A stretch of 35,179 nucleotides of DNA from an uncultured Pseudomonadota bacterium (GCA_950059285.1 CATLTV010000034.1:1-35179); one strand, 5' to 3'; shown: positions 26,344-34,111, counted from the first letter of the stretch. Made by a program: numbers and translations. Notes: a model not told the origin generated them from the sequence alone.

Positions 26344-27420
26344 TTATCGTGCAGACCTCTCGATACAACGCCTGAGCTCACTGGCATAACGCGTTGCACC
26401 ACCACAGGCGTTCACCACAGCAGCGTGGTCACGATCAAGCTTTTTGGCGGCAGAGATACAGCTGTTCAAATCAGAGCTGTAAGAGGTGTGCGCATCACAT
26501 GCTGCGATGACCTCACCTGCGTTACGGTGATTGAAGTCCGCAGCCTTTTGAAGGCAGCTCTTCACCTCGGAGTCATAACTTGTCGCCTTACCACAGGCGC
26601 TCACAGCCTCCACAGGGCGGCCCTGAAGCTTGGCAGACTCTTTCAGGCAACTGTTCAAACCACTGGAGTAGCTTGTCGCCACACCACATGCATCCACGAC
26701 CTTGTCTGCAACTCTTGGGAACGGAAGATCAAGTGCAAGCTCAACGCATTTATTCAGCTCGGAGTCATATGAAGTCTGACGATCACACGCCTTGATCAAG
26801 TCGGCCTTGGACGCAGAGGCGCGCCTACCATCGTCGTGACGATCACCTCGTCTGTCATCATGACGGTCACCTCTTCGATCATCGTGACGATCTCCACGAC
26901 GATCTCCACGACGATCTCCACGACGATCATCATGACGGTCATCATGACTGCGGCGAGCGCGGGAGACATTGATGGTCAACTGTTTGGATTCTTTGGATTT
27001 ATAGGAAATTTCATCCACACGAAATGCACCGCTGTAACCCACCACCTCAATACGCACGCTCTTGATGCCATCAATATCCACATCGCGCTTGTTGTAGAGG
27101 ATGCGACCCTTGCGATCCTTGAGAGGCACCGAGTAACGATACACATAGCGACCACGACGACCAGGGGTGTAGATGTTCAAACGAGGCTCAATGCTCGCCT
27201 TTCTGAGATCGCGCCATGAGCGGCTGTCAATGGTGTAATCAAGCACTGCATCACCACGCTTGGAGTAGACCTCCACAGCGTCGAACTCCACATCAATATC
27301 AGGGTTGCTCCCTGCTAACGCGATGCTGGAGATGGACATCACAACACCAAGAATCAATGTCATGATGAAAGAGTTACGCATGTGACCTGCATTGATTACC
27401 AAACCTGCTGACTTACTCAT
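26344..27420 (-). CDS. Exported two-Cys helical repeat protein, paralog B, with Arg/Asp/His linker
   Basis: Paralog of the 23293-24282 product. 358 aa from ATG 27420 (GAGG 7 nt upstream). ATG 27381 would give the shorter MRNSFIMTL start, which better mirrors the paralog and is needed if the promoter at 27436-27466 is real. Signal peptide ends near residue 36 (IALA then GS). The N-domain (about 40-150) has SRSWRDLRKASIEPRLNIYT, GRYVYRYSVPLK and IEVVGYSGAFRVD. Residues 154-205 are a low-complexity linker of DRRG and DRHD units. From 206 there are five units of about 30-33 residues, each with C-x12-C around (T/S)YxSxL: CDRQTSYDSELNKC, CGVATSYSSGLNSC, CGKATSYDSEVKSC, CDAHTSYSSDLNSC, CGGATRYASELRRC. 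Function unknown. The charged linker differs in sequence from the paralog's but sits at the same place. Confidence 0.85.
   Translation of the reverse strand: MSKSAGLVINAGHMRNSFIMTLILGVVMSISSIALAGSNPDIDVEFDAVEVYSKRGDAVLDYTIDSRSWRDLRKASIEPRLNIYTPGRRGRYVYRYSVPLKDRKGRILYNKRDVDIDGIKSVRIEVVGYSGAFRVDEISYKSKESKQLTINVSRARRSHDDRHDDRRGDRRGDRRGDRHDDRRGDRHDDRRGDRHDDGRRASASKADLIKACDRQTSYDSELNKCVELALDLPFPRVADKVVDACGVATSYSSGLNSCLKESAKLQGRPVEAVSACGKATSYDSEVKSCLQKAADFNHRNAGEVIAACDAHTSYSSDLNSCISAAKKLDRDHAAVVNACGGATRYASELRRCIERSAR
26886..26933 (-). repeat. 12-bp minisatellite in the paralog B linker
   Basis: GACGATCTCCAC (plus-strand reading) occurs three times exactly at 26886-26921, followed by a diverged fourth copy; looser copies extend from about 26830 to 26957. 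It encodes the DRRG/DRHD linker. Units of 12 bp keep the frame, so slippage would change linker length without breaking the gene. Confidence 0.85.
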
Positions 27421-27435
27421 AAGAACCTCGTCTCA

Positions 27436-27480
27436 AATATAAAGCTGCGCCGTACAAACTGTTCAAATCTTGAACGTTTG
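27436..27480 (-). promoter_or_regulatory. Candidate promoter with overlapping inverted repeat, upstream of paralog B
   Basis: On the minus strand TTGAAC (27466-27461) and TATATT (27441-27436) are 19 nt apart. The -35 is one arm of the dyad GTTCAA-ATC-TTGAAC (27461-27475), which extends to CAAAC/GTTTG (27455-27480) with one bulged base. An operator that hides the -35 is plausible. The start of transcription would lie only about 10 nt before ATG 27420. Confidence 0.35.
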
Positions 27481-27521
27481 TCTTAGTCCTCGGCCCAGCG
27501 GTTGTCCATACTAAACACCAA

Positions 27522-27554
27522 TCAAAATAAGCATTTATGGTTATCTTATTTTGA
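27522..27554. promoter_or_regulatory. AT-rich 10-bp inverted repeat
   Basis: TCAAAATAAG (27522-27531) and CTTATTTTGA (27545-27554) are perfectly complementary with a 13-nt spacer. A second dyad, ATGAGGA-GTGT-TCCTCAT, follows at 27563-27580. Both lie between the etfA terminator and paralog B. Regulator binding is inferred from symmetry only. Confidence 0.4.
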
Positions 27555-27639
27555 GGTTGATGATGAGGAGTGTTCCTCATTCATTCTAAAACAACAGACG
27601 CCGCCCTGTGAGCATCTATTCAGATAAAGTGAAAAAAAC

Positions 27640-27674
27640 AAACGGCGAGCTGGTTATGAACCAGCTCGCCGTTT
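27640..27674 (-). terminator. Intrinsic terminator of the etf operon
   Basis: Perfect 16-bp stem (AAACGGCGAGCTGGTT at 27640-27655, complement at 27659-27674), loop ATG. On the minus strand it is followed by GTTTTTTTC. It lies 34 nt after the etfA stop. Confidence 0.92.
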
Positions 27675-27708
27675 ATCACAGAACTTTGCAAAAGCTCAGG
27701 TAAGTAGA

Positions 27709-28689
27709 TTACTTACCAAGGCCAGCAGCCTGAAGCTTCTCGGTCAACTCGGGGACAACCGTGAAAGCGTCAGCAACAAGACCGTAGTCAGCAACCTGGA
27801 AGATAGGTGCTTCAGCGTCTTTGTTGATGGCCACGATGGTCTTGGAGCCCTTCATACCAGCAAGGTGCTGGATAGCGCCAGAGATGGCGACTGCGAAGTA
27901 GAGGTTAGGAGCAACGACCTTACCAGTCTGGCCAATCTGCCAGTCGTTAGGTGCGTAGCCGCTATCAGCAGCAGCGCGGCTTGCGCCAACAGCGCCGCCA
28001 AGGAGGTCAGCAAGCTGCTCAAGCATACCGAAGTTTTCAGCGGACTTGAGGCCACGGCCACCAGCCACGATGACGTCGGCATCGGTAAGCTCGGGGCGGT
28101 CAGACTTGACCTGATCGAAGCTCACGAACTCAGCAGAGTCAGAAGCAGCAGCGCCAAGGTCAAGTGTCTTGAGCTCAGCAGCAGCTTCGCCTTCGAGTGC
28201 ATCAAATGCGGTTGCGCGAACGGTCACAGCCTTGAAAGGTGTGGTGACTTCCACAGTGGTGATGACGTTGTCAGCCCACAGAGGACGCTTGAAGCGAAGA
28301 CCACCGTCGTCGAAGACTTCGATGGCGTCAGAGACCATACCAGCGCCGAGCAGAGCTGCAACGCGAGGCACAAGGTCCTTACCAAAGGTTGAAGAAGGTG
28401 CACACACCACGCTGGCGTCGAGGTCTTTGGCGACCTGTGCGACGGCGGGAGCGTAGTTTTCAGCAAGGTAGTTTGTGAAGGTTGCAGAGTTGGACACGTG
28501 AACCACGTTGGCTCCGTAACCACCAGATGCAAGCTCGTTAGCAAGCGTGTCAACGCCCTCTCCGAGCACCAACACATGAACCTGTCCGCCTGTCAGAGCA
28601 GCAGCCTGCTTGGCGAAGTTAATGGTCGACAATGTCACCTTACGGAGTGTCTTTTCGACGTGCTCCGCAACAACGAGAACATTACTCAT
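27709..28689 (-). CDS. etfA: Electron transfer flavoprotein, alpha subunit
   Basis: FAD-binding subunit of the soluble heterodimer that takes electrons from acyl-CoA and other dehydrogenases. At 326 aa it has normal length. The N-terminal domain begins [17 protein letters not shown]. The C-terminal FAD domain, residues about 195-326, has [32 protein letters not shown] and [20 protein letters not shown]. The signature continues with [19 protein letters not shown]. The start at 28689 has TAGGAGA upstream. It lies 56 nt after etfB in the same direction, ends at a strong terminator, and is probably in one unit with etfB and the upstream TetR gene. Confidence 0.97.
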   Translation of the reverse strand: MSNVLVVAEHVEKTLRKVTLSTINFAKQAAALTGGQVHVLVLGEGVDTLANELASGGYGANVVHVSNSATFTNYLAENYAPAVAQVAKDLDASVVCAPSSTFGKDLVPRVAALLGAGMVSDAIEVFDDGGLRFKRPLWADNVITTVEVTTPFKAVTVRATAFDALEGEAAAELKTLDLGAAASDSAEFVSFDQVKSDRPELTDADVIVAGGRGLKSAENFGMLEQLADLLGGAVGASRAAADSGYAPNDWQIGQTGKVVAPNLYFAVAISGAIQHLAGMKGSKTIVAINKDAEAPIFQVADYGLVADAFTVVPELTEKLQAAGLGK

Positions 28690-28745
28690 GAGATTCTCCT
28701 AATATACGTCATTAATCTTAAATAAATACGTCAAAAAAGCTTAAC

Positions 28746-29492
28746 TTACAGAGCTTTGGCTTCGTCGCGAAGCTTCTCAATAAGCGCATCCACGCTGTCC
28801 ACAATCTGGCCAGCTGCACGTGCGGGGGGAGCTTCAAACTTCAAGACGTTTACTTTGTTGGTAATGTCCACGCCGAGGTCGGATGGGGACTTGGTATCAA
28901 GAGGCTTACGCTTGGCCTTGATGATACCAGGCAAGCTTGCGTAACGTGGCTCGTTCAAACGCAAGTCAGCGGTCACGATCGCAGGAAGCTTGACGCGCTT
29001 GGTGCTTGTACCACCGTCAACTTCGCGGCCCACTGTGGCCCAGCCATCAGCAACTTCGAGGCTGTATGCGAATGTAGCCTGTGGGTATCCAAGGTAGCTC
29101 GCAAGCATCTGGCCTGCCTGGTTGCGGTCAGAGTCCACAGCCTGCTTGCCCATGAGGACGACCTCAGGAGCTTCAGCCTTGACAACCTCTGCCAACAAAC
29201 GTGCCACTGCATCGCTGTCGAGATCTTCGTCGGTCTCGATCAAGATGCCACGGTCAGCACCCATCGCAAGCGCGGTACGAATTTCCTTGGTCGCTGCTTT
29301 TGGGCCCACGCTCACCACGACGACTTCGCCGCCATGAGCTTCTTTGAGCTTGATTGCTTCCTCGACACCATATTCGTCGAAGGAGTTCATCTTGTACTCA
29401 ACACCATCGGTCACGATACCTGATCCGTCGGGCTTGATCTTGACCTTCATATCGGGGTCGGTCACACGCTTTACTGTCGTGAGGATCTTCAC
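28746..29492 (-). CDS. etfB: Electron transfer flavoprotein, beta subunit
   Basis: Partner of EtfA that binds AMP and contacts the dehydrogenases. 248 aa, full length. It begins MKILTTVKRVTDPDMKVKI and carries NSFDEYGVEEAIKLKE, VVSVGPKAATKEIRTALAMG, GADRGILI and the signature region DLRLNEPRYASLPGIIKAKR. The start is GTG at 29492 with a perfect AGGAGG 6 nt upstream, so the rare start codon is well supported. A small dyad AGGTGC-CTGAT-GCACCT (29533-29549) lies 41-57 nt upstream in the gap to the TetR gene. The pairing with a fatty-acid-type TetR regulator suggests a role in beta-oxidation. Confidence 0.97.
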   Translation of the reverse strand: MKILTTVKRVTDPDMKVKIKPDGSGIVTDGVEYKMNSFDEYGVEEAIKLKEAHGGEVVVVSVGPKAATKEIRTALAMGADRGILIETDEDLDSDAVARLLAEVVKAEAPEVVLMGKQAVDSDRNQAGQMLASYLGYPQATFAYSLEVADGWATVGREVDGGTSTKRVKLPAIVTADLRLNEPRYASLPGIIKAKRKPLDTKSPSDLGVDITNKVNVLKFEAPPARAAGQIVDSVDALIEKLRDEAKAL

Positions 29493-29651
29493 TGCCTGCC
29501 TCCTTGTCTTTCTAAGGACAAATTGTGAGTTGAGGTGCCTGATGCACCTGTCTTGTTGAATTTTAATGCATGCTCACACCGTACAGCCTCTGGAGACCTC
29601 TTTGGAGCTGACATGCAACACTCTCGTTCGTATTGACGCTGCAACGTCGCG

Positions 29652-30260
29652 CTAAGGTGCCAGCCCTCCAATAAACATATCGGAGAGCATCGCCGTCCTT
29701 CGCTCAACCTCTGCAACATCCAATTTTGTGCTCAAACTCAGCTGCAACAACACCTCATCCAGCGCACCAAAAATAGCGCGGCTGACGAGGCGAGCGTCAA
29801 GCTCCTGACGAAGCTCGCCTGCTTGTTGTGCTTGCTCAAGCAAACCTTGTAGCATCTTTAAGTAATCACCAAACTTGGGATTGGAATACTCCTTCACAAA
29901 TTTGGCGCTCTGACGAAGCTCCACGGTGATAAACTCCGCCAAATCCTGGTTCTCAAGCACCAACATAAAGTGCAGCCTGATAAACAATGCCAACTTCTCG
30001 GCAAAGCCACCGTCGGTCTGCTCCATCTCGGAGCTTAACCTCTCAATAATCCACTCCATGCGGTCTTCAAAGAGTGATATCAACAAATCATCCTTGTTCT
30101 TGAAATACAAGTAGATTGTGCCATCTGCGACGCCAGCTTCACTGGCAATCTCAGACACCTTTGTGTTGTAAAAGCCCTTCTTGGCAAACGCCTTGAGCGC
30201 ACCGTCCAATATACGGCGACGCTTCTCGTTGTTCCCTTTTTGCTTGACCGCTTCAACCAT
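29652..30260 (-). CDS. TetR-family regulator, FadR-like, of the etf genes
   Basis: Transcription repressor with an N-terminal helix-turn-helix: FAKKGFYNTKVSEIASEAG then VADGTIYLYFKNKDDLLISL, very close to the Bacillus TetR-type FadR that controls fatty-acid degradation and responds to acyl-CoA. The C-terminal all-helical ligand domain follows. 202 aa from ATG 30260, chosen for AGGA 6 nt upstream and the usual distance to the first helix. In-frame ATG 30290 and GTG 30311 would add 10 and 17 residues but have weak ribosome sites. etfB starts 159 nt downstream on the same strand, as in fadR-etf loci. A symmetric GAATGAAT dyad lies upstream, fitting autoregulation. The FadR identity is an inference from sequence feel and context. 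Confidence 0.88.
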   Translation of the reverse strand: MVEAVKQKGNNEKRRRILDGALKAFAKKGFYNTKVSEIASEAGVADGTIYLYFKNKDDLLISLFEDRMEWIIERLSSEMEQTDGGFAEKLALFIRLHFMLVLENQDLAEFITVELRQSAKFVKEYSNPKFGDYLKMLQGLLEQAQQAGELRQELDARLVSRAIFGALDEVLLQLSLSTKLDVAEVERRTAMLSDMFIGGLAP

Positions 30261-30287
30261 CTGACTTCCTGGCGTGGATCTTTTCCT

Positions 30288-30323
30288 CATCGAGTTTGCT
30301 TCATAACTCACTCAAACTCGATG
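30288..30323. promoter_or_regulatory. 11-bp inverted repeat in the TetR gene leader
   Basis: CATCGAGTTTG (30288-30298) and CAAACTCGATG (30313-30323) are perfectly complementary with a 14-nt spacer. It lies 28-63 nt upstream of ATG 30260 and could be a second operator or an mRNA hairpin. It covers the alternative starts at 30290 and 30311. Confidence 0.45.
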
Positions 30324-30356
30324 GTCTCTCAGGCGGAGAACTCCCGTGTTCACACT

Positions 30357-30376
30357 GAATGAATCACCATTCATTC
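30357..30376. promoter_or_regulatory. TetR/FadR-type operator
   Basis: GAATGAAT-CACC-ATTCATTC, perfect 8-bp arms, about 100 nt upstream of ATG 30260. The half-site TGAATGA also occurs in the Bacillus FadR box, though there the halves are closer. Likely target of the adjacent regulator. Confidence 0.6.
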
Positions 30377-30424
30377 TTTAGTGATCGACCACCACTCTTG
30401 TCAAGGCAAAGTCAGTTGAAAAAC

Positions 30425-30463
30425 ATTTGCCCATGCAAGCAACAACGCAACACACGGGCAAAT
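30425..30463 (-). terminator. Terminator of panBC
   Basis: ATTTGCCC (30425-30432) pairs with GGGCAAAT (30456-30463), loop 23 nt, followed on the minus strand by GTTTTTC. It lies 29 nt after the panC stop and separates panBC from the TetR-etf unit. Confidence 0.65.
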
Positions 30464-30492
30464 ACACAAACAATATCAAAACCTTAAACCAA

Positions 30493-31365
30493 TCAGACAG
30501 AGAGTTCAGGAAGCGGACCATCCAGACGCATATTATCGATCAAACGCGCCTTCCCAACATGCACAGCGAGCGCCATCACACAGCCACGCGCCTCCTCCAC
30601 TGTACCCTCAAGCAAGTTCAACTTCTCGGGGTCTACCAAGGATAAATAGTCGACAGCAATCCCATCCACACTATCCAATACTCCCTGAGCCACGCCTAAC
30701 AACGCACCAGCATCACGCTCGCCTGCTGCCCACGCCTCGTTCGACGCCTTGAGCGCACGATAAAGCACCGTCGCGTTGGTCCTGTGCTCGCCCTCAAGAT
30801 ATCTGTTACGCGATGACTTCGCCAAGCCATCACGCTCACGTACGGTGGGGACACCCACCACATCGATCGGAAAGTTCAGCTCTTTGACCATTCTCCTGAT
30901 GATCGCAAGCTGCTGATAATCCTTCTGACCAAATACGGCAACATCGGGCTGCACAAGGTTAAAGAGCTTACTCACAATCAGTGTCACACCATTAAAGTGC
31001 CCCTCTCGCGAAGCCCCACACAGGTTATCACCCATGCCGCCATCAACCTCGACAGTCGTCGCAAAATCATCGCCATACATCATCGCATTAGATGGCAAAA
31101 AGATCGCAGACACGCCCACCGACTCACACTTTGCAATGTCTCCCTCCATGTCACGAGGATAGCTATCCAGATCCTCATTCGGGCCAAACTGCGTCGGGTT
31201 GACGTACACGCTCACAACCACATGATCCGAAAGCTCACTGGCTTTGCGCATCAGCGTCAAATGGCCCTCGTGCAAAAAACCCATGGTGGGCACAAAACCA
31301 ATCGTGTCGCTCCAGTGCAATCGTCTCCAGGCACGAAGCTCCTCTATGGTGCGTAAGATCTCCAT
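30493..31365 (-). CDS. panC: Pantothenate synthetase (pantoate-beta-alanine ligase)
   Basis: Joins pantoate and beta-alanine with ATP through a pantoyl-adenylate, in the cytoplasm. At 290 aa it is full length. Nucleotidyltransferase motif PTMGFLHEGHLTL (HEGH at 32-35), VSVYVNPTQFGPNEDLDSYPRD, then FGQKDYQQLAIIRRMV. The KMSKS-like loop is KSSRNRYL near residue 185. The start at 31365 has AGAGG overlapping the end of panB, and the gap to the panB stop is 14 nt, so the two are one operon with close translation. It uses the beta-alanine expected from PanP. Confidence 0.97.
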   Translation of the reverse strand: MEILRTIEELRAWRRLHWSDTIGFVPTMGFLHEGHLTLMRKASELSDHVVVSVYVNPTQFGPNEDLDSYPRDMEGDIAKCESVGVSAIFLPSNAMMYGDDFATTVEVDGGMGDNLCGASREGHFNGVTLIVSKLFNLVQPDVAVFGQKDYQQLAIIRRMVKELNFPIDVVGVPTVRERDGLAKSSRNRYLEGEHRTNATVLYRALKASNEAWAAGERDAGALLGVAQGVLDSVDGIAVDYLSLVDPEKLNLLEGTVEEARGCVMALAVHVGKARLIDNMRLDGPLPELSV

Positions 31366-31379
31366 TTTGACACTACCTC

Positions 31380-32177
31380 TTACTTCTCAAAGCTGTGTTC
31401 AGGACCAGGATATGTACGCTCAACAACCTCTTGTTTGTATTGCTTGAGCGCACCTTCAATCTCCTGCTCAAGGTTGGCATAACACTTCAGGAACTTTGGT
31501 GTGAAATCCGTATTCATCCCCAACATGTCATAAATCACGAGCACCTGACCCGAGGTCTGGTTGCCTGCACCAATACCAATGGTTGGAATCTCGAGCGCCT
31601 CGGTGACCTGTGCGGCAAGCGGCGCAGGAATCATCTCCAACACCACCATGTAAGCGCCCGCATCCTGCAACGCCAACGCATCCTCAATGAGCCTCTTTGC
31701 CGCATCATCACCACGGCCTTGCACGCGAAACCCTCCCATGGCGTGCACCGATTGAGGTGTCAAACCAAGGTGACCACACACGGGCACACCTGCTGTCACA
31801 AGGCGCTTCACTAACGGCGCGATCTCCTTGCCTCCCTCAAGCTTGACGGACTGTGCGCCTGCCTTCAGAAGTTTTCCTGCTGCACGCATCCCATCATCAT
31901 CGTTTGCTTGATAGCTCATAAACGGAAGATCAGACAGAATGTGCGCGTCCTGATTGCCACGAATTACAGCACGGGTGTGATAAATAATATCCTCAAGCTC
32001 AACAGGAACCGTGGTCTCATGACCCTGAATTACATTCCCGAGGCTGTCGCCGATGAGGATCATGTCTGCACCTGCGCGCTGCACAAGGCGAGCGAAGGTG
32101 TAGTCATAACATGTAATCATGGTGATGGGTGTACCTGTGGTGTACATCTTATGTAGGCTTCGTATTGTCTTTCGCAT
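31380..32177 (-). CDS. panB: 3-methyl-2-oxobutanoate hydroxymethyltransferase
   Basis: Makes ketopantoate from 2-oxoisovalerate and methylene-tetrahydrofolate, the first pantothenate-specific step. 265 aa from ATG 32177, the usual length. Motifs: MITCYDYTFARLVQRAGADM, ILIGDSLGNVIQGHETTVPV (Mg-binding Asp), VKLEGG, GHLGLTPQSVHAMGGFRVQG, EMIPAPLAAQVTEAL and PTIGIGAG. Start 32177 was chosen because AGGAG lies 10 nt upstream; in-frame ATGs at 32198 and 32210 have no ribosome site. First gene of panB-panC. No ketopantoate reductase (panE) is in the window. Confidence 0.97.
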   Translation of the reverse strand: MRKTIRSLHKMYTTGTPITMITCYDYTFARLVQRAGADMILIGDSLGNVIQGHETTVPVELEDIIYHTRAVIRGNQDAHILSDLPFMSYQANDDDGMRAAGKLLKAGAQSVKLEGGKEIAPLVKRLVTAGVPVCGHLGLTPQSVHAMGGFRVQGRGDDAAKRLIEDALALQDAGAYMVVLEMIPAPLAAQVTEALEIPTIGIGAGNQTSGQVLVIYDMLGMNTDFTPKFLKCYANLEQEIEGALKQYKQEVVERTYPGPEHSFEK

Positions 32178-32296
32178 GAGGTATTTACTCCTGTTCATAT
32201 ACAGAAACATGGTAACGTAATTGCGCCATTTTTCTGACTATGACGCTGCGCGTCACGCTACATCACCGCACACCATTCACGCAACAACCTCTTGTG

Positions 32297-32380
32297 CTTG
32301 GACGCGAATAAAGGGCGCGGCTGGGGGGGCAAAAATCGAAGATTTTTGCCCCCCAGCCGCGCCCTTTATTCGCGTCCAAG
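32297..32380 (-). terminator. Longest palindromic terminator (41/40-nt arms), after the LRR-like genes
   Basis: Arms 32297-32337 and 32341-32380 are complementary throughout except for one extra G in a run (7 G against 6 C), around loop GAA closed C-G. The core GGCAAAAATC-GAA-GATTTTTGCC is nearly that of the 17921 palindrome. It begins 10 nt after the stop at 32390 and lies upstream of panB. Confidence 0.88.
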
Positions 32381-32389
32381 ACCACCCTG

Positions 32390-34105
32390 CTAAAAATTAT
32401 CCGTGCGACCTAACCAGAGGTGCATACTGTCCTCACGTGCATTGTCCCACCCAAAGGAGAGGTTGTAACTACCATCCGACTTTGTTTTGTTGAACGTCTT
32501 TACCCGCTGCCCCAAATCATACGAGCCGTATATCCTTCGCAGCGCCAACTCTCCGATGCGATCAGCCAAAAGCTCCTCAAAAATAACGGTCGACTGTCGA
32601 TCATCATAATCAAAGAACCGAAGACTCTCCGCTCGTCCAAGCTTGCCCGCATCCATCAGGCGTTGAAACGCCTCTTTGCTCAGGTCAAAAGCCAGACCAA
32701 GATGGCGATACGCAGGAATGTTCTTTGAGGTCGTCAGTATATCCACATCCACATCGGTGAACACGTTGCCCTCAAGCTGGAACTCCTCCAACGCACTCAT
32801 ATACGGAGCATCCACGAGCCCTCCCAACAGACCACCATCAAAGCTAGCAGAGGCATACACACACAAAGCCAGACCCTGAAGTTGCTCAAACTCAACGTCG
32901 CCCAAGGTGTCAAAGATAGGCCTGAATTTCTCACTCAAGACCTCCTGACCAACTGAATCAAAGTCACCGCAGAAGAACTCAAGCTTGAACTGCTTGAGCC
33001 CACTGATGCCAGGTGCGCGGATGATGTCCTGTGTACACGCAAGCAGCTCATCAAGTCGTGACTCATCACCATAAACCTCATAAGGCAAGGAGATGGAGAG
33101 AAACAACATATCAAGCTTGTCAATGAAGCTGGAATTGAGCAGCACACGTGTACGCTCACTGTGATTGTCTTCAAGGGCGATACTACAACGCCTGAGCGCA
33201 GGAAAATGCTCCGAGTGCCAGAAACGCTTTTCATCCTCAACAGCACACTTAACCCCATGAAGCTTCAACACCTCCAATGACTCAAAGTGTGTCGCCTTTG
33301 CAAAAAGCTTGATGTCCTTCGCGTTCACCCCCGTCACACTTAACACCCTGAGATGACTCATGGATTCATTCTTTGCAAGCTCACCAAGAACACCCTCATG
33401 GGTTTTGTAACCTCCATCGATCTCCACATACAACTCTTCGAGTTGTCCAAGCCTCCCCGTGTCAAGCAGCTCCTTTAAACGCCTTGATGAAATGACCTTT
33501 GAACCACAAAAATCAAGCACCTTGAGGTTCTCAAGCGGAAAGGACTCCGTCATCAAGGTGTACACATCAGGTTTGATCTTGTCCCAACCTCGAAATGACA
33601 GATGCTCCACTCTGGATAACATCTTTGACGCAAAGAACCTCGACAACTCCTGATAATCCAATGACTTTGTTGACTTTCTAAACGCAAGATAGGTCAACAC
33701 TCCAAACGGGTTTGCATCGGCAATGTCGTTGAGTTGCTCCCACTTCACACGACAGGAGCGCAAATCAAGGCAGGTCACCGCCCCCATATGTGTGGCCTCA
33801 AGCAAACGCGCCGTCCTCTTTTGCGCCAACCCCTGCCCCTCAAAGTTCAGGCTAGTGACAAGTGGCACCCACACCACACTGTTTACCTCATAACCTTCCA
33901 ACAGATCCTGTGGACACTCACGTGTGCGATCAGGCCAGCTCTCCTGAAGCTTTCCAAGCGCATATGGAATCCACTCCGCCTCGATTTGAGCACGCTTCGC
34001 CTCATCCTGTGCATGATGCTCCAAAAAGCGCACAACATTTCCAAAAGCCCCAATCGATGGAACTTGCTCAAGCAAACCTCTAAGTTCTCCAAACAACTCT
34101 CTCAT
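32390..34105 (-). CDS. Leucine-rich-repeat-like protein, downstream copy
   Basis: 571 aa with degenerate leucine-rich-repeat pattern: LTYLAFRKS, VEHLSFRGW, LKVLDFCGS, LEELYVEIDG, LRVLSVTGVN, LEVLKLHGV, LKQFKLEFF, LEEFQLEGN. No signal peptide is visible, so it is probably cytoplasmic. Residues 1-80 are a helical cap (ELFGELRGLLEQVPS). The start at 34105 has AGGGT 5 nt upstream and lies 6 nt after the stop of the upstream gene. The two share motifs such as HFESLEVLKLH and DAGKL...LRFF and clearly come from a tandem duplication. Myxobacteria have many such proteins, some with a TIGR02996 domain, which I cannot confirm here. Protein binding is likely; no partner is apparent. Confidence 0.78.
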   Translation of the reverse strand: MRELFGELRGLLEQVPSIGAFGNVVRFLEHHAQDEAKRAQIEAEWIPYALGKLQESWPDRTRECPQDLLEGYEVNSVVWVPLVTSLNFEGQGLAQKRTARLLEATHMGAVTCLDLRSCRVKWEQLNDIADANPFGVLTYLAFRKSTKSLDYQELSRFFASKMLSRVEHLSFRGWDKIKPDVYTLMTESFPLENLKVLDFCGSKVISSRRLKELLDTGRLGQLEELYVEIDGGYKTHEGVLGELAKNESMSHLRVLSVTGVNAKDIKLFAKATHFESLEVLKLHGVKCAVEDEKRFWHSEHFPALRRCSIALEDNHSERTRVLLNSSFIDKLDMLFLSISLPYEVYGDESRLDELLACTQDIIRAPGISGLKQFKLEFFCGDFDSVGQEVLSEKFRPIFDTLGDVEFEQLQGLALCVYASASFDGGLLGGLVDAPYMSALEEFQLEGNVFTDVDVDILTTSKNIPAYRHLGLAFDLSKEAFQRLMDAGKLGRAESLRFFDYDDRQSTVIFEELLADRIGELALRRIYGSYDLGQRVKTFNKTKSDGSYNLSFGWDNAREDSMHLWLGRTDNF

Positions 34106-34111
34106 AACACC

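Noticed and set aside
26829-26957. RGD triplets as integrin-binding mimicry
   Set aside because: They are a by-product of the DRRG repeat; nothing else suggests a host-associated life style.
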